Shown one piece after another: positions 26,261 through 40,969 of a stretch of DNA of 64,000 bases; position 1 is the stretch's first letter; the number at the start of each line of letters is the position of its first letter. This DNA comes from Trileptium ribeirensis (taxonomy: Eukaryota > Nematoda > Enoplea > Enoplida > Thoracostomopsidae): NCBI GenBank assembly GCA_030248225.1, contig JASANE010019428.1:1-64000 (forward strand), given 5' to 3'. Both the position numbers and the translations under genes were made by a program. The notes under the pieces were generated by a model. The model had not been told where the DNA came from and did no database searches. It saw only the letters and a program-made list of their open reading frames with translations.

Positions 26261-29200
26261 ATTATTTCGAGTAAAGTTTACGCTCGTGCTATCTCAGGTT
26301 TTATTTGGGACAACTAATAGGAATAAGATAAATTAATAAAATAGTATGTACCTATCTGTGCAGCATGTTTTGACTCAACGTTAATTAGACAAGGTTTAGA
26401 ACCAGTATGTATAAGAACCCGGCTAATATTACACTCCGTGATAGCTTTCTTCCAAAATTCACTTACGAAGTTCGCGCTGGCATTTACTCCACGCAAAACC
26501 GGAAACCAGTATGCAACACAATATATATAAATCCCATAAGCAACAATAGTAAATTCAAACACCACGTAAGCTGTTACCTGAGTGTCCACTTCGATGAACA
26601 AATATAACAGTAATAACCTCGTAGAACCAAAAAAATTGAAAGCCGGAAGTAATTCGTATCTAGATCAAAAGCTGAAACCATGCGTATACTAAACCTAATT
26701 AAGCAATAATTATCGTATTCGGCGTCGCACATGGACTGCTAACCGCAAGCGATCACCTAACTACACAAAAGTCAGACGCAAACTGAACTGGAAAACAAAA
26801 GAACAGCTAACACATGTTAGCTATTAAACTAAAATAATGCTAATTATGCAAATTAGCATTAAAACAAAACAAAACGCGGAACAAAACAAAAACCTAAACT
26901 CACGGACGTATAAGGAAGGGAGGGATATAATAGGTAGAAACGTGATCCATCTCGGGTCTTGGGGAAATTTTTGGGTTTTGGAACGGGTTTGGACCGGGAT
27001 TCCCTGGTAGCCTGGTCAACCCCTAACATGTTCCAAAAGCCGCCTAAAATTAAAATGACTATCTAGCTTATTATACGTCATGACAGTGCTATAACCAGAT
27101 TTTTCTGCATTTAAAGCACAAATCGTAAAGATTACGACAATTCAAGAATCCTAAAAAAAATTTTGCACAAGCACAACGCCGTCATTACACTTTTTTGTAG
27201 TTCTCAAATAATGATGGCGTTTAATAGAAACTGGCTGAAAACATGCGGAACTTTTACAACTAATAATCAAAGTCACCGCGGTATACTTTGGGTTCTGTTC
27301 CTTCCTGTTAAGTAAATTAAGGTAAATAAGTTACCTACGTCCATAGCAGTTTATAGACACAAGTAGTACATAGTTTAATAGCCTTTGATTTTCATGTTTA
27401 TCTGCTGTAATACGTAAGGCAACCAATGTTGGTAGTTCCTTAATAAAGTGTTCCTAATCAATTTAAATTTTATTTCAAAAAGGATGACATAGCAATTTAT
27501 AGCTTAATTCGACAATATCATCCATCATACATGTTCATATAGGGGTAGGATACTTACTTCCATACGACGCCTAGCCCAACTGTAGCATCAGGTTATAAAA
27601 CACTGGAAGGTTTTTGAATTTTTCAAATGTGGAAGGTTTGGGAAAGTGTAAGCAAAAAAACTTTTTTAGCCAATAAAAATTTACCGATTACAAAGCGCGG
27701 ACGAATTCATAATTTAATGTGGATAAAACCCGTTTATAACAATGATGCAGCATTGAATTCATAGTGGCCCAACCGTTCAGAAACCATGTACCCACACAGT
27801 GACAGGCACATCATCATGGACAACATGACGCTCCAAAAAATTTTAGAAATAAAATATATACGGGAACTACCTAAATATGTTACCAACTTTTGCAGATTTC
27901 ACTGAAATCGTCTTTGGTTTTTGACGGTGCCGTTATAGTTTACGTAAGATCTCAATCATACGTGGCAACAGACTACTGAATATGTGAAGCAAACCGTAGT
28001 AACAAAGTTCCGCACAGACCTTGAATGGGGAGGGCATAGTAACAGCTCATATTGAGGCGTTATAATGAGTCCATACCAGGTACAGGCTTTATAAATCCGT
28101 AAAAAGCAAGTGTTGTAGAAATATGGTACTATTGTCGTACTTTTTCTGTTTTCAACGCTAAACGATAAAATAATCCAACTGCAGTTAAAGGTCCCAAGAT
28201 TTTTACTCTTTAAAAATATTCCTGGATGGAACGCCGGATGTTTAGCTGCTCTTTCTTTGTTCCTGCATCTGCGAACTGGTCTGTTATGTTATTTGTTTTC
28301 TGAAACAAGAAATACAGCGCAGAGTTCTAGTCGCTTGGCATATTTGTTGTATTTACAAGTTTTCAAAGTTTTTCCATAGAGGATTTTGCTTTTATCCAGA
28401 TGTTTTGTGTTGGAGATGAATGTCAATTACCATGATTACATAAGTATAAAAATATTTAAATTTTATAGAAAAGCAACGTTGCCAGTTTCCTGGAAAATTA
28501 CGAATTTTTCTCTGATACTGCGGTACCAGTAAACATGTTTTTTAGTCAAGAACATTCGTCTTGGGTTTATTGAGGAGAGTAGGGTTTCTACTAAAGACCA
28601 GCACGGGTATATATAAAATAAGTAAAGCGGGTATACATAAATCTGGCATTTTGCTATTGGGGGCCGAGGAAAGGGGTGTCGTCGCTAACCACTAACAGGC
28701 TTTAGCTCCACCGACAAAACAGTCTGACACCCTAATGAGCTCCACAGACGTGGGACGGCGTTACCTACTCCCATATCTGCGGTGATATTCCGAACTTTAT
28801 TTGCTCCTTTAGCAGACCATCTATGAGACTATTAATGGTCTATAATTTACTTATTTTCAGAATTTTACGAGTTGCTTAAAGGTCAATTTGCCGTATATAT
28901 TATTTTACTCAAATTTACCAGAAAACAGCAAAAATTGTGGCCTCTTTTTGCAGTTTTGTTGCCACGCCTAGCATCAGTACTTATCACCATGGTAACAAAC
29001 TCGAGCTCTTGTTTTCGCAAGTTCTGGAAACGATGCATTATTTTTTATGTTTAAGTCTAGGTCAGCGAAACTGTTGCAGAGAAACATTACCTAATTGAAT
29101 AAGAAAGATTAACGCTATCGAGGGAGTCAACAAGCGTTATCAAAGGCACCTGTACAAGTTAAATTTGTAATACAAAATTATTCTGCAAAAAGTTTGTACA

Positions 29201-30999
29201 CAGTCCATGAGAAATACCGAAATTTTATTCAGTGAAATTGTCTGTAATCTAAGCGTGTGCGAATTTAAAATGATAAATACATAAGCTATTCATCAACATT
29301 TCATACTTAATATATTTCAGAACCGTGAAAAATGTATTACACCAAACTTAAGGCCTGGGGTTGAGAGAGATTAATTAAGTAAGTTTTTATATTTTACATT
29401 GACACCGCCAAATCAGTCATTGTAAAAATTGTTTCTGCTTCCCTCCTTATTTATAGGGAATCATAAATTGTCTGTAGAACTGTTCATACAGTTTTATTCT
29501 TGATCCAAACTCAGTATATAGTGGTTATGCAGCAAATCACTAACAAATTTAAGTTTGTTTTGAATTACAAATGAGATATAGGTTGCAATTTCAGACGAGT
29601 AATAGTTTTTATAGCTTACATAGTTGTTGAGCAAAAGAGATTTCTTGAATGTATCAAGTGAGCAAAATGGCTACAAAGTAAAAGTTTTAAATAATTTTTG
29701 TTATACGTTTTGTTTGTCTGAGTATCCGAGCATAAATCTGCAAAGCTTCTAATTAACTCAAAGTCTAGAGCTCTTAGACCTCTTGTGAGAGTTAATTAAT
29801 TAGATAATTGTAATAGGCACATCTTTACGATTTCCATACAGTGTCTGTCTTAGTGAAGGAGTGTAGGATACCCTCGATTTTGCCATATGGTGTGAGTTTG
29901 GTTATCACCGTCTACACGGTATGTCTTCTTCTGAGTAACAAAAATTACAAACGTCGGAGGAATTATGCTCTGAATTCCGTATATCGTGAACCTACTGCAT
30001 TATATTAATTCGGTAAGTACTCTTTTGTGGCAACCTCTTATACATATGAATCAGGGTGCATTATTGTTGAATAAAAGCTGAACAAAGAAATTTTGGCACT
30101 TACTTTTTATTGCACACAAACTGTCGTCGCAGCTTTAGCAGGAGGTTAGTGGTACGTCGTTCACGGTGGCCTTAAGGTGGATTTCTAACACAATTTGAGC
30201 GCGTTAATATACCATTATATATAGCCCGATAGTTGTTTCTTGGGAGAATAATGTTTTTCCGGTTGTTAAATGATCTGAGCATTTAAATCATTTTGCCTCG
30301 TGGTTTTGAGTAATTTACTTTCAACGATTAATTAAGTCGATTGCAAATTCATAAAAATTTTAAGAAAAAGGCACTAGATACCAAAAGGAACTTGACACTT
30401 CAATTCAAAATTGTCGCTTACTTGACAAAACATCATACGCATTTTGCCAGTGTTTATACCTTTATTAATTTGGATTATCTATTGCTATATTATACAAATG
30501 CTAAGAATATTCAGAACAAAAAATAAAAGTGAATGTGAGTATAATTGTGCTCCAAGCGGTTTGTCGCCGGTTCAGTTGTTTTTAAACAAAAACTCCAAGA
30601 CTTTATCGTTGTAGTGCTAATGATACTTCTACGTAACAAGGGTAGCCATGACTATTGCAATCTCCATATTCCTTTGTCCTGTTCTTTCTTATCTAATAAT
30701 TATGCAGTCACTTACGTTTCTGCTTGCGGTTGCACTTTCGCTTGGGAAGCAATAACGAATTTTGTATGCATATTTTAAACAACTTATCGCGACATCTTAG
30801 ATCGAAAACAATCCGTAGAAATACAATATAATAGATTCGTGTCAAAGTTGTAATCGAGTTTATTCATTACAGATCGCGGTTTGTGGTCAGGAATTGCAAT
30901 TTGTGAAAAGGTAGCAATATGGCTTCGCAAATTTTTCGAATAGCTTCTTATCATCAACGTGATACCATAACAGGTTAGCTACAATAACAATTTTTTTAT
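26261..30999. other. 4.7 kb AT-rich intergenic DNA
   Basis: No frame above 95 codons and none recognisable. A GT-rich patch at 26930-27030 stands out in composition only. Confidence 0.45.
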
Positions 31000-31510
31000 T
31001 GTTTCCCACCATTACCGCTGTACATTCGCCGCAGTTTCAAAAATTAGCTTCACCATATCTTCTTCAACCTTTTCCATTGACCGATAGAGGGCAGATAAGA
31101 AAACAAGCTTACCACAGATTTTCCAACACTCCTCATTGTCTCCTATACTGCACTAACGAAAAATGTGTCTCCGCAGCTTCCCCATTGTTTCGAAAATAAG
31201 TTTTCCTACCTTCCTCGCCATCCGATAGACTACAGATACTAAAGAATTTGCCAGTTTCCCAAATTTCCCCATTGCTCCACTTTCAGCTGCTGCGAAAACA
31301 AGTTTTCTAACATATTTCCCTGCCGTCTGCATTGTCCCATAAAGGACAGCATGCGAAAACACTTTTTTGTAGTTTTAATAACCTCCGATGTTGCCCCGTA
31401 GAATGCCTCCCCATTAACAGTTGAAATGGACACAAGTTTCCCCAAGTTCTCTGTTCTACCATAGAAAGCAGCTACGAAGAGTTTATCCGCAGCTTTCACA
31501 CCTTTCCCAT
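31000..31510. repeat. degenerate short-period (~50-60 bp) tandem repeat
   Basis: The motif (T)CCCCATTG followed by an A-rich GAAAACAAGTTTT-like box and CCGCAG recurs roughly every 50-60 bp (near 31074, 31131, 31183, 31271, 31328). The units are strongly diverged. Minus-strand frames across it (31153-31362, 31239-31499) look internally repetitive for this reason. Confidence 0.45.
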
Positions 31511-34500
31511 ATTTATCTTAGCTAATTTCAGATGAAACAAATGGTAAAGATCTTAATGATTCGTGTTTGGCACCTGTTCGAACCGTCCAAACCATCACAC
31601 TACATTCTGTTTATATATTTGAATTCCAGAAACGCATTCGAGGCCGTTTCTTCTCAGTTTAGAACATTTTTAAGTTTCCGAGAGCTATCCAGTTAGAGGA
31701 CAACATTGGCGATGGATTGATAAGGAACTATTCTCATCAAATTCCGATGGGATAGTGTTACCTGCGTCTAATGCCGTATTTCTCCAAAATACAGTAAGTT
31801 TTTGGCTGAAAAAGTTTCCTTCTCGTATGTAAATATATTTGTCTAAGTTACAATAGATCTTTGAGATAAATTGTTCGTTAATAATATTAAAATCAATATA
31901 TGCTGTAATCAAGTCTTGTTGTTCAGCCATGTTTCATATAGTTTAATGAGATATTTACGACAATACTTTAGCAGGTCAGACAAACAAACGCAAATTATAC
32001 CTTCCAGGTGAGAAATATATGCATTGCGTTTAGCTTTTTATGCTAGCTTTCGCGCACCTTATTCTACGTTGAATTTAAGAATTTTGCAAAATTTAAAGAT
32101 TTGGTAAGTAAATTTCAACTATAGGAGTTTTTTTGACTCATTCTAATTCTACCAACATTCTGCTGAAATTTCTTTTAACTGGATTTCATGATATAAAATA
32201 TATAGATGTACTTGTTAGAGTTCGACGACTCTTAACTAGCAGTGCCAGTTTGAGAAAATTACAATTACATCATTGGAAAGATTGTCTATTTGTATGACAA
32301 AGTAATATCAACAGAATAAACGACACAGCAAATACTTCAACGCACCTTTTCTTAGTGTCATATTATAATCTAATAATGCTTTGATATGTTAGGAGCATCA
32401 TTTATTTACTTGGAACAAAAAGACTCCAAATGTCAAAATTCAGGTGCCGCGAGAGTTGAACATACACTTTATGGGTCGGCAGGCCTGGACAGCGCGCTAG
32501 ACCATTCCGCTATGTTTTAACAAAGATGTCCTGCATTACATTACGGGTCAAATGAACTGTGGAACTAGTTTCCCAAAGAGGCTTGAAACCCTGCAAATAT
32601 TCTAGCCATAGTAATTTAGACCGATCAGAACGTAATTAACAACAATAAAACATGGCGGGTAAATAGTAATCGACAGCAATAAACCTAATCAACACGGCAG
32701 AAATAAAACATGGAAAGCTGTTAACCCCGATTTGGCGGTTAGGGCCAGCAAAACCGTTACACAACCGGTACTCTCTTCGCAAGCCAATTTGGATTGGAAT
32801 TTATATCCTAGCCTTGCGTCTATAGTTTGGTCAACCACTGAAAAATATCATAAAGATTTCTGCAGCTATTGTTTAGCTTACTCAAAGGTTATGCAGCAGC
32901 AATGAGACAATTAATGGTTGCTATCACCTATGGTAAACCAAACGGTAATTAAGTTCAAGCTAAAGACCGATAAAACTACTAACTATATATCGATTCGATC
33001 GCTATCATTCAACAAAGCTTTTATATTGAAGATATTTCTTTTCGATCAGTTTTAGATTATGATTATGGTTCGTTAAAATGATCAGAGTTCGGGTAGCCGT
33101 AATAATATTATTATTTTAGGCTAAAAGTTCTGTGCATCAATTTTGAGTTGGATGACTAGCAATGCTCTGAGTGGATAGATGAAAGGCTTGCATCTCAATT
33201 ATATTTTTCCGTCATGCGACGATATATATTATATTTTGTGCTTGTGGTCTTACTCGGTTTGCCAAGAACAGCACATCACTTTTATTTAGATATATTTCAT
33301 ATCGGTGACGGTCCGGAAATGGTTAGAGCGCTGCATTTTATTAGTATACCCTTCGTGCTAGGATATATTATTTCATGATTGTCCGTGCTTTTAATAATTC
33401 CAAGGGAGTTATATATCAATCTTATAGATATTTTAACAAGTTGCAGTAACAATATGAGTCCAACATGATAAAATATTTGTCCTGTCGAGAAGTAAACTTC
33501 TAGCTGTGTAATTTTCATGCAGAAACTGACTCATACTTTTCTTAATAAAACGCGGTGCAACAATTTATAAATTACTGGTTATTTTTCTGTTCCATGAAAT
33601 TATAAATTTGCGGGATACAGTTACGTTGTTATACAATTTTTACATATTTAGATTGTACATTAGATATATGTTTTTACGGAATTTTACATAGATGGCCAGA
33701 CTTGGAACATGAACATACACACCGGAACCAAAACCACAGAACCACTATACTATGTGGGTGTGGCTACGTTATCAGGCTACCCTTGGAAATTATTGAAATT
33801 TCGCAAATAGGGTAATTTTGAGTCGCTGAATACGATTTTGATATCGTATTGCATGCTGGGCCCGAAGATGACTCATCATGGTACCTCAGTTTTCATTTTA
33901 TATAAAACATTGAAAATAAGCTTGGTTTCAATCATCAAATAATCTATTGGTTAAGCTGGACAGATGGCGCTCTTTAAAACTTAAGGAGGGGTATAAAATT
34001 TGTCCCACGTATAAATTTTGTCCCACAAAAATTCAAATTACTGGGCCTTGATTGCACCAGGAAAATTACTGTTTGCGAGTAAATCTCAGCTACCGTTGGG
34101 CCTTTAATGCACTAAATACGAAAAATATACGCAATTTTTGTAACAAACCTACAGCTTTATGTAAAAGTAACATAACTCATCATTTTATTTTGTCTCAACG
34201 ATATAGTCAACAAGCCATGTCTTTTACTACTTTTGGTTATGCCTAAGTTGTAGGTCGCGACCCCGACGCCCCAAAGGAATTTATATTCTTTTCAAAATTA
34301 TTTTTTGTGTTTGTTTAATATATTGCCACTTTTATCATACAGCTATGTATTAGGATCTCTAATTACGGCTTTGATTTTTACATTTTAGTTTCTTTGTTTC
34401 AAGTATCTTTAAGGTTCTATTTCTATGGTACTTGGGAATCCGCCGACCGAGGCGCTTTGTATTGATTAACACCCACAAACTATTAAATTACTGGGTAATT

Positions 34501-37500
34501 ACTGTTTTATAAAATAGGAACCTAGAAAATTATTAGGTGCGTAAAATTTTGCAGAACCCCCACAATTTTAAATAGGTTTTCAAACGCAGTAAATTTCGAG
34601 AAATTTTTTTATCATTTCACTTCATGTTTAAAGTAGACGATCGAAGACACATTCAGATTTTATTATTGAAGCCAAGGCTCTATTAACGAAAAAAATTTCT
34701 TATTAAATATATTCAGCAAACAGAGATTTTCCGGAACGTCTCGATGAGTTGCATACAATGAAATCTATGAAAAACCTAAAAATAGTAGAACACGGTCAGG
34801 GAGATAATGTAAAAGACCCAAATAACACAATAGTGTCCATTTGGTTACTACGCTCCATTTGTATGGCGGCACCAACAGCCAAGTATGTAAATTATTCCAT
34901 CATGATCTCAGATAAACTATGCAATACGAAAAGGAATATAATTGATAGTCTAATAAGTTTGGAACACACGACACACTGCGACAAAATCTGTTGATATTCA
35001 TATAGAAATATCTACATCAGGGGCAACTCGCCGAAATACGATGCAGTTCGTCGCATTTTGTATTGCCTTTGTTGATGCAACATTCAATATTGTCGACTAC
35101 GAATCTTTGTTTGATTTATAAACATATTGCCCTACGGTAGGAATGCTATATATGGGGATTAAAGGAATAAATAACACCTTGACTATTCTCATTTTACATC
35201 GCACCAAATAATTCTTTAGCTTTGATTTTAATTAGGGTCTATTATATTTTGCTCTATTTTGCCTGTTTGAATCACAGACGGGTTGTGTCACCGCGTGTTT
35301 TTTCGAGCTGTCTAATGAACTGTCTTTGCCGAGTGGCAATATCCCTCAACTGTTATTAGTTAGATGAAGAAAAAGCAGCTGGTATATATTCGTCAGCGAT
35401 TGAGCAATGTTGAAGAATTCTTCGTGTGTCATTTTCGCATGGCTCAAATTGCTCACATATATATGTTGTTAGTTATAGATGTTCTGTCGCTTTAAAACAG
35501 AACGTGGTAAAACATTTCCAGATTATTGAACCTATATTTTGAAAATTTGACCGCGCCGCAAAATTCCATGCGCCAATAATTTTCTGGGTTTTAACCATAT
35601 AACACAGAAACTACGCAGTAGTTCGTAAATTCGTGGGTGTCAATTTAGCAACTGCAATCAAGATCCAGTAAGCATGATTTCTTTGAGGATAAAATTTATC
35701 CTTTCCAAAGTTTTAAAATTTAGGTTGTGGGTTTTAAAAAGTGGGTTTTAAAATTCAAATTAAAATGCTACGAAACATTAAAGAAATGCTATGAAATTTT
35801 TAAGTTGGCGACATAAAGAATACCGATTCGAATCGCTCAGTTAGCTTATTATTTGCTTGTTATTAAACTGAAACAAACTAAATTATTTCCTGAAATTTCA
35901 AGAGAAATAAACAAAAATTTTCTATAACAAATATCAAAAATAATAAATGTTCCTTCAAACTAAATGCCAGACTTTAGTAAAAGGCGCTAGAAGCATTAGC
36001 TAAGTTTTAGTGAAAGTGAATAAAAAATAAATATCAGCTGTGACGTAAACGATGCATGTGTCACAGGAAAACAACTGAAATTAGCTGCAATCCTCAGCTA
36101 AATTTGGCACACAACTGGAATGCGTTGTCCATAAACAATGCTAAAAATTACACTGGATATAGTCCTTAGGTATCTTACGATATTAAAAATTGGAGGTTTG
36201 GTCTTATGTACAATTGCATACAAATGACACCAAAACAGGGAATGGAATTGTTAAAGTATATCAGCTTTGAATAATGATTAATCAGTTCTCGTTCACGAAC
36301 GAAAACACATCCAGTAAGCTGTGTTGTTACACAGACAGAACCTCAATTGCATTTGCCAAAAGTAACTTCAGCAAAATAAGTTATAGATTTGTACATGTTG
36401 CAATCAATATATTACAATTTGAATCATGTAACAGCCGAAAACTTAGATTTGTGGGAAACATAGCATGAGGTGTTCGGGACCCTGATTGCAACGTAAACAC
36501 AACGTCGCATCAACATTTTGAGTTGTCTTCGAAATTTGTCCCGTTTTGTGTTGCTGAGTTAAGATTATTATTAAGAATGTTATCTTGTATTTGTATGCCT
36601 ATGTGTTCTTAAATGATACAAGTCCCATTACCAACGGTAGTTGGGAATGTTATATAATACATATTTATAGTACCATATTTGTTACATATAAAATAAAATT
36701 TACAAAGATATTTGATAATGTCGTAGTGGAATAAACCCCTTAGTCTCGCCTTGCAGGTCTGTCACCGTTTTTTAAGGGCGCCATAACGGCAACGCCCGAG
36801 AGTAATCATTGAACTCATAAATAACTCAAATGCTAATATTATGTTGTACGTGGGATTTAACTAAAACATCAGATATCATAAGAAACGTGTATTACATATC
36901 ACCACAAATGAAGCAGACATCAAGTAAAAGCGAAAACAATGTTCCTGTCGGATAGCTTTGAAAATGTCGGCTTTATAAAAGTACTCTCATAACGCTAGTT
37001 TTTTTTGGAGTTTTGTGTTTTTAGATGTCATAAACCCTTCGCCCCAAATGTTACCAACGATTGACAACCATTCAACTTTAACTCATACCCACGTTAAGCT
37101 CGGTGCCGTTCCTATAAGAATTATCGTTAAATTGTGTTTTAAAGTATCAAAATGAGCGATATCGATAATTTCTGTTTCACTTGCACATACACCGAAACCA
37201 GAACCTATTTTACCATTTTGATTTTAAAAAATAAATCCATATCACAGCAACTTAATAAATAAACCAGAGCTGATAAAAATTTATGAATTGTACGAAAAGC
37301 TCAATGAATACAAGTTAAAAGAATCCAAGCTGTCATGCAGCATGATATGCCAAATAGTGCAAAAGAAATGGCAAATAAAAAAACAAAAATAAACCTCCAT
37401 GAGAATTACTGAATGTTCTGCTGGTAGCGTTGGGTTATCGGGAAGATAATTTCGGTAATACAGCTAGTTACCGCTCGGTATAAATGAATGATTTAATAGA

Positions 37501-39275
37501 TTTCAAGACAAACACCATACATGGGTGAGATTCGAAGCTCCTGGGGTATAGCCGGAGCTTCGGAGGAGGGTCATCGGTCAGTTTAGTTTTTGCCAATTGT
37601 CCCCGATTTTTGCCTATTTTTGACAAAATTTTTCACGCGCTTTGGGTAAGCGGACAGAGTGAGGTATGTATAGTTGCAAGGAATCGGGTTACTTGCCAGG
37701 AGAGAGAGGTCAACATGCCCCGAGGGGTGTCCGAACCTTAGTACGCGGATAATTCCCAGCTCATGCTTATGAGCTTACTTGATGTTTACAAACATGTTGC
37801 TGTGGTGCGCAATATACTTCTTTGATCGTTGTCAAAGGTGCGTTAGCATAGCAGGGTAAACAAACATATTTATTTACGCTGGAAATGCGATCTTTCTGTT
37901 CGTAGTAGTAACTGCCTTCACCTGTTCGTTGCTACTGGGTACTAAAGCAATAGCGTAACTTAAGAAATTAACCGGTTGATCCAACCAACAGTTATTGTTG
38001 TCATTGCGAAAAATCCATTACTCATCTGAGTTCCTCCATGTATTTCAGAACAAAAGAGAGTTTGTCCGATATTGTGTTTCAATTTGATTCCTGTTTCAAT
38101 GAAATAATGAATTTACGCTATAAATACGCTGTTCGGGTGCACATGTGCTGCCAAAAATTTGACTTAATCTACTGAAACTAAGCTATAACGTGATCATATA
38201 ATTTTTCGTAATGTTGTCTTAAGTAAATTTCAACGCCATTCTTATATCCATGCCGAAATTATTTTTATAGTAACATCACTAAATAAGTAGGATGCTGCAC
38301 AAGTAATAACACATTAACTTAAAAATTTAAGTCTAATCGGCGCACCAACTTGCTCCGAAAATGCTTTACACACAAGTTGTTTCGACCGTATGAACAGCTA
38401 CAGTGTAACAGCCCGTTCCGGCCCGTTACGTGTCTTTCACATGATTTCGACGGGAAATTTACTCAAACGCACCTCAAATGAAACCAGGCATAGTTTAAGG
38501 GAGGTAGATTTTCAGGGGTTGCATGGCGCCATGGTTATCGATAACTGTTTTGCTATTTTAGTTGTTTTAATTTGCCATTGATCTACTTTCGTTATTGATA
38601 TGCTTTTGTACCATTGCCCGTGTACATCTCATAATTGTGTATCATTTCGGACGAGCCCACTTAGGTACTCAAGAAGTCTGATTAGGGTGAAGGTTTGAAT
38701 TTAGAAGAAAATAGGGAAGAGCCTCAAATTGGCAGCAAAATAAGGAACCTGAACGGAACTCGACTACTTCTCCCAGCAATCGTCTATGTCACGTACTTCG
38801 TTCAGTTACGTATTGCTTCCAGAGCACAGGTAATATTCGATATCAAATTGTTATCCCACTATATTCAGCTTATTTTTGAAACGAAAATTGATTTGCAATA
38901 GTGTAACATAGCATACACCATAAATCATGCATCACATACACACATACATTGCATAACATGATGTTTTAAATATCGGACCGGATAGTGTCAGGAAGCATAG
39001 TACATTATGTTTCAAACAACTGTCGGCAGGAGCCGGCCCGTAACTTGCAATTTATAGAGACGCGAATTGGCTAAGCGAATTGAAAGAATGAAAAGTTATA
39101 CTGCACAAAAAAGTTATTTATGGAATAATTTGGGTAAAGCTCTCCAACGAAATACAAGAGTACAGTAAAAGCTAAAAGTGCTAAAGAATGTAATCGGAGA
39201 TTGGTCATAAAAAATTTTGCAAACACTGATAAGCCAACATAACAACTCCCCTTTAGGACGGCTGTAGGTACTTAC
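31511..39275. other. 7.8 kb intergenic or intronic DNA, nothing recognised
   Basis: No convincing exon was found on either strand. It could be the intron or 3' region of the gene whose long exon ends at 39276, since that exon has a splice donor pointing into this stretch. Confidence 0.4.
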
Positions 39276-40649
39276 TTAGCAGTCAGAGTTCCAGGGTCTT
39301 CCGTTCGCAATACGTCATCAAGATGATCGAGCGCTTCCTGTTCGGCAGCCTTCGGATAACAACCGCTGCTTTCAAACGAACTTTGACGGCTAGTACGGTA
39401 CGGCTTACCGGCGCTCTCTTGCTTCTGAGATTGGACAGGATGTAATTGTTGTTGTTGCTGCAATTGAATCGGCAAGCGATTCCGTATTTTATTTGACAAA
39501 GCTGCAGCCGGATTGCCGATGCTGGTCGTGTTGCTGTTTTGCGGTTGAAAATTGTTATTTGTCGCAATTTGTCTTCGTGGCTGATAAGCAGCATTGTTAC
39601 CATTGTTGTTGTTGTTGCTATTGGAGCTAAAAATAAGTGCAGACAGTAGCCGATGATTTTTGTCATTGGACACAGAGGGACTATTGCCAGCAATAACAGA
39701 TGGCCGGCTTAAATTTGCCCACAGTGTTGGTAACAACGGTCGTATCGGTTTACTCACACACCAGCGGGTTGCGTAATTGCGAACAACATTTCCACCGCTA
39801 CAACTGGGCTCAGTTTCATTTTGGGGAGCTAAGGTGTTACAATTATTATCAGTTGAGTTATTACCGCAAACGTTGTTAGCACTATAGTTTTGATTAGATC
39901 TACAGTCATAGCTACTACTAAAACAATTATGGCTATTGCTACGCTCAGAAAGCATGTTAGTGGAAGTAACAATAGTGTTAGTTCTAGTGCAATTAGTGTC
40001 AGCAGTTGTAGCAGTGTCACCGTCACCGTAATCATAGAAAAAAGCAATACTATTAGAATGACAATGGTGATACTTCATGTTATCGTAACTATTACAGCCA
40101 TCGGGACATTCATTGGAACTGCTGGTCGCAGCAGAACCACGATTATTGTCATGATTCAACCAATCCGCACCAGATGAACCACCGCTGTCATTGGTTAGAA
40201 TTGAACAAGCAGACTGTTGCCGTTGGACCTGTACCCGACCCTTGATTAATCGATAATGTTGATCCCTTCCACCTCCAGCGTCGTCATCGCCTTCACTGCT
40301 GCCACTTCCGGTACTGTTGCTGCGGATATTATCCAGCTTTCGTCGAAACGCACGACTATTAACGGGAAACGACATTTCGCCTAGCTTCGTTGTCGACGGT
40401 TCACCGGGATGTTGATCGCTTTGCTGTCGCTTCGTGGCACTAAGTCGCTGACGTGTTGTTCCAAGAAATGAACTAGCAGTAACGCCACCGCTGTTTCGTT
40501 GTTGCTTACTCGATCGATAAAGCTCGAGCATTAGTTTTTGTTGTCGCCGTCGAATATCGGCCGATACAGGAAAATTACTACTAATACCACTACCAGCTGC
40601 AGCAATACGACGTCCATTGATGATGCCGATGTTATCGGACGGCAATACT
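39276..40649 (-). CDS. long internal exon of an unidentified gene, low-complexity protein
   Basis: The 1374-nt exon has an acceptor (TTTGTTTGTTGTAG before 40649) and a consensus donor (GTAAGT at 39275-39270). It enters with one base completing a codon and leaves with two bases. The 457 full codons contain no stop. The protein is rich in Ser, Asn, Gln and Gly and is probably disordered. It begins VLPSDNIGIINGRRIAAAGS, has a basic segment RRRQQKLMLELYRSSKQQR, an Asn run (SNSNNNNNGNN), a Gln run (QLQQQQQ), and ends with an acidic segment EALDHLDDVLRTEDPG. I do not recognise the family. The uninterrupted length with good splice signals makes a real exon likely. Neighbouring exons were not found. 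It lies on the same strand as the CAS gene but is separate, because the CAS gene ends at 55272. Confidence 0.75.
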
Positions 40650-40969
40650 CTACAACAAACAAAGTAACACTCGAAAGAAAAAATAGTGCATGCGGCAGAA
40701 GTGCTACAAAAGTCACAATAATTATGATTAATATAAATGATACAGTAAAAATATACGTTATATATCTATGAATGGATAAAATGTGTTAATAAGCTTGATT
40801 TGAGACAAAGCATAGTAATATACGCAATAGTATTATATATCTTATCAAGTTTCTTATCAGAAGTTTATGGAACCCTCGCCCTCCCCCAAACAAACATCGC
40901 CGCCCCTACCTCTGCAAAGATAGCTATATTGAGTAGATGAGTAGACATTTACCTCTACATACCCATTTA
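40650..40969. other. likely intron sequence upstream of the long exon
   Basis: Follows from the acceptor at 40650-40651. No other feature seen. Confidence 0.4.

Noticed and set aside
39283..40177. Alternative-frame ORFs over the 39.3-40.6 kb exon (136, 72 and 95 codons)
   Set aside because: They are shadows of the main frame, produced by trinucleotide-rich Asn, Gln and Ser codon runs.
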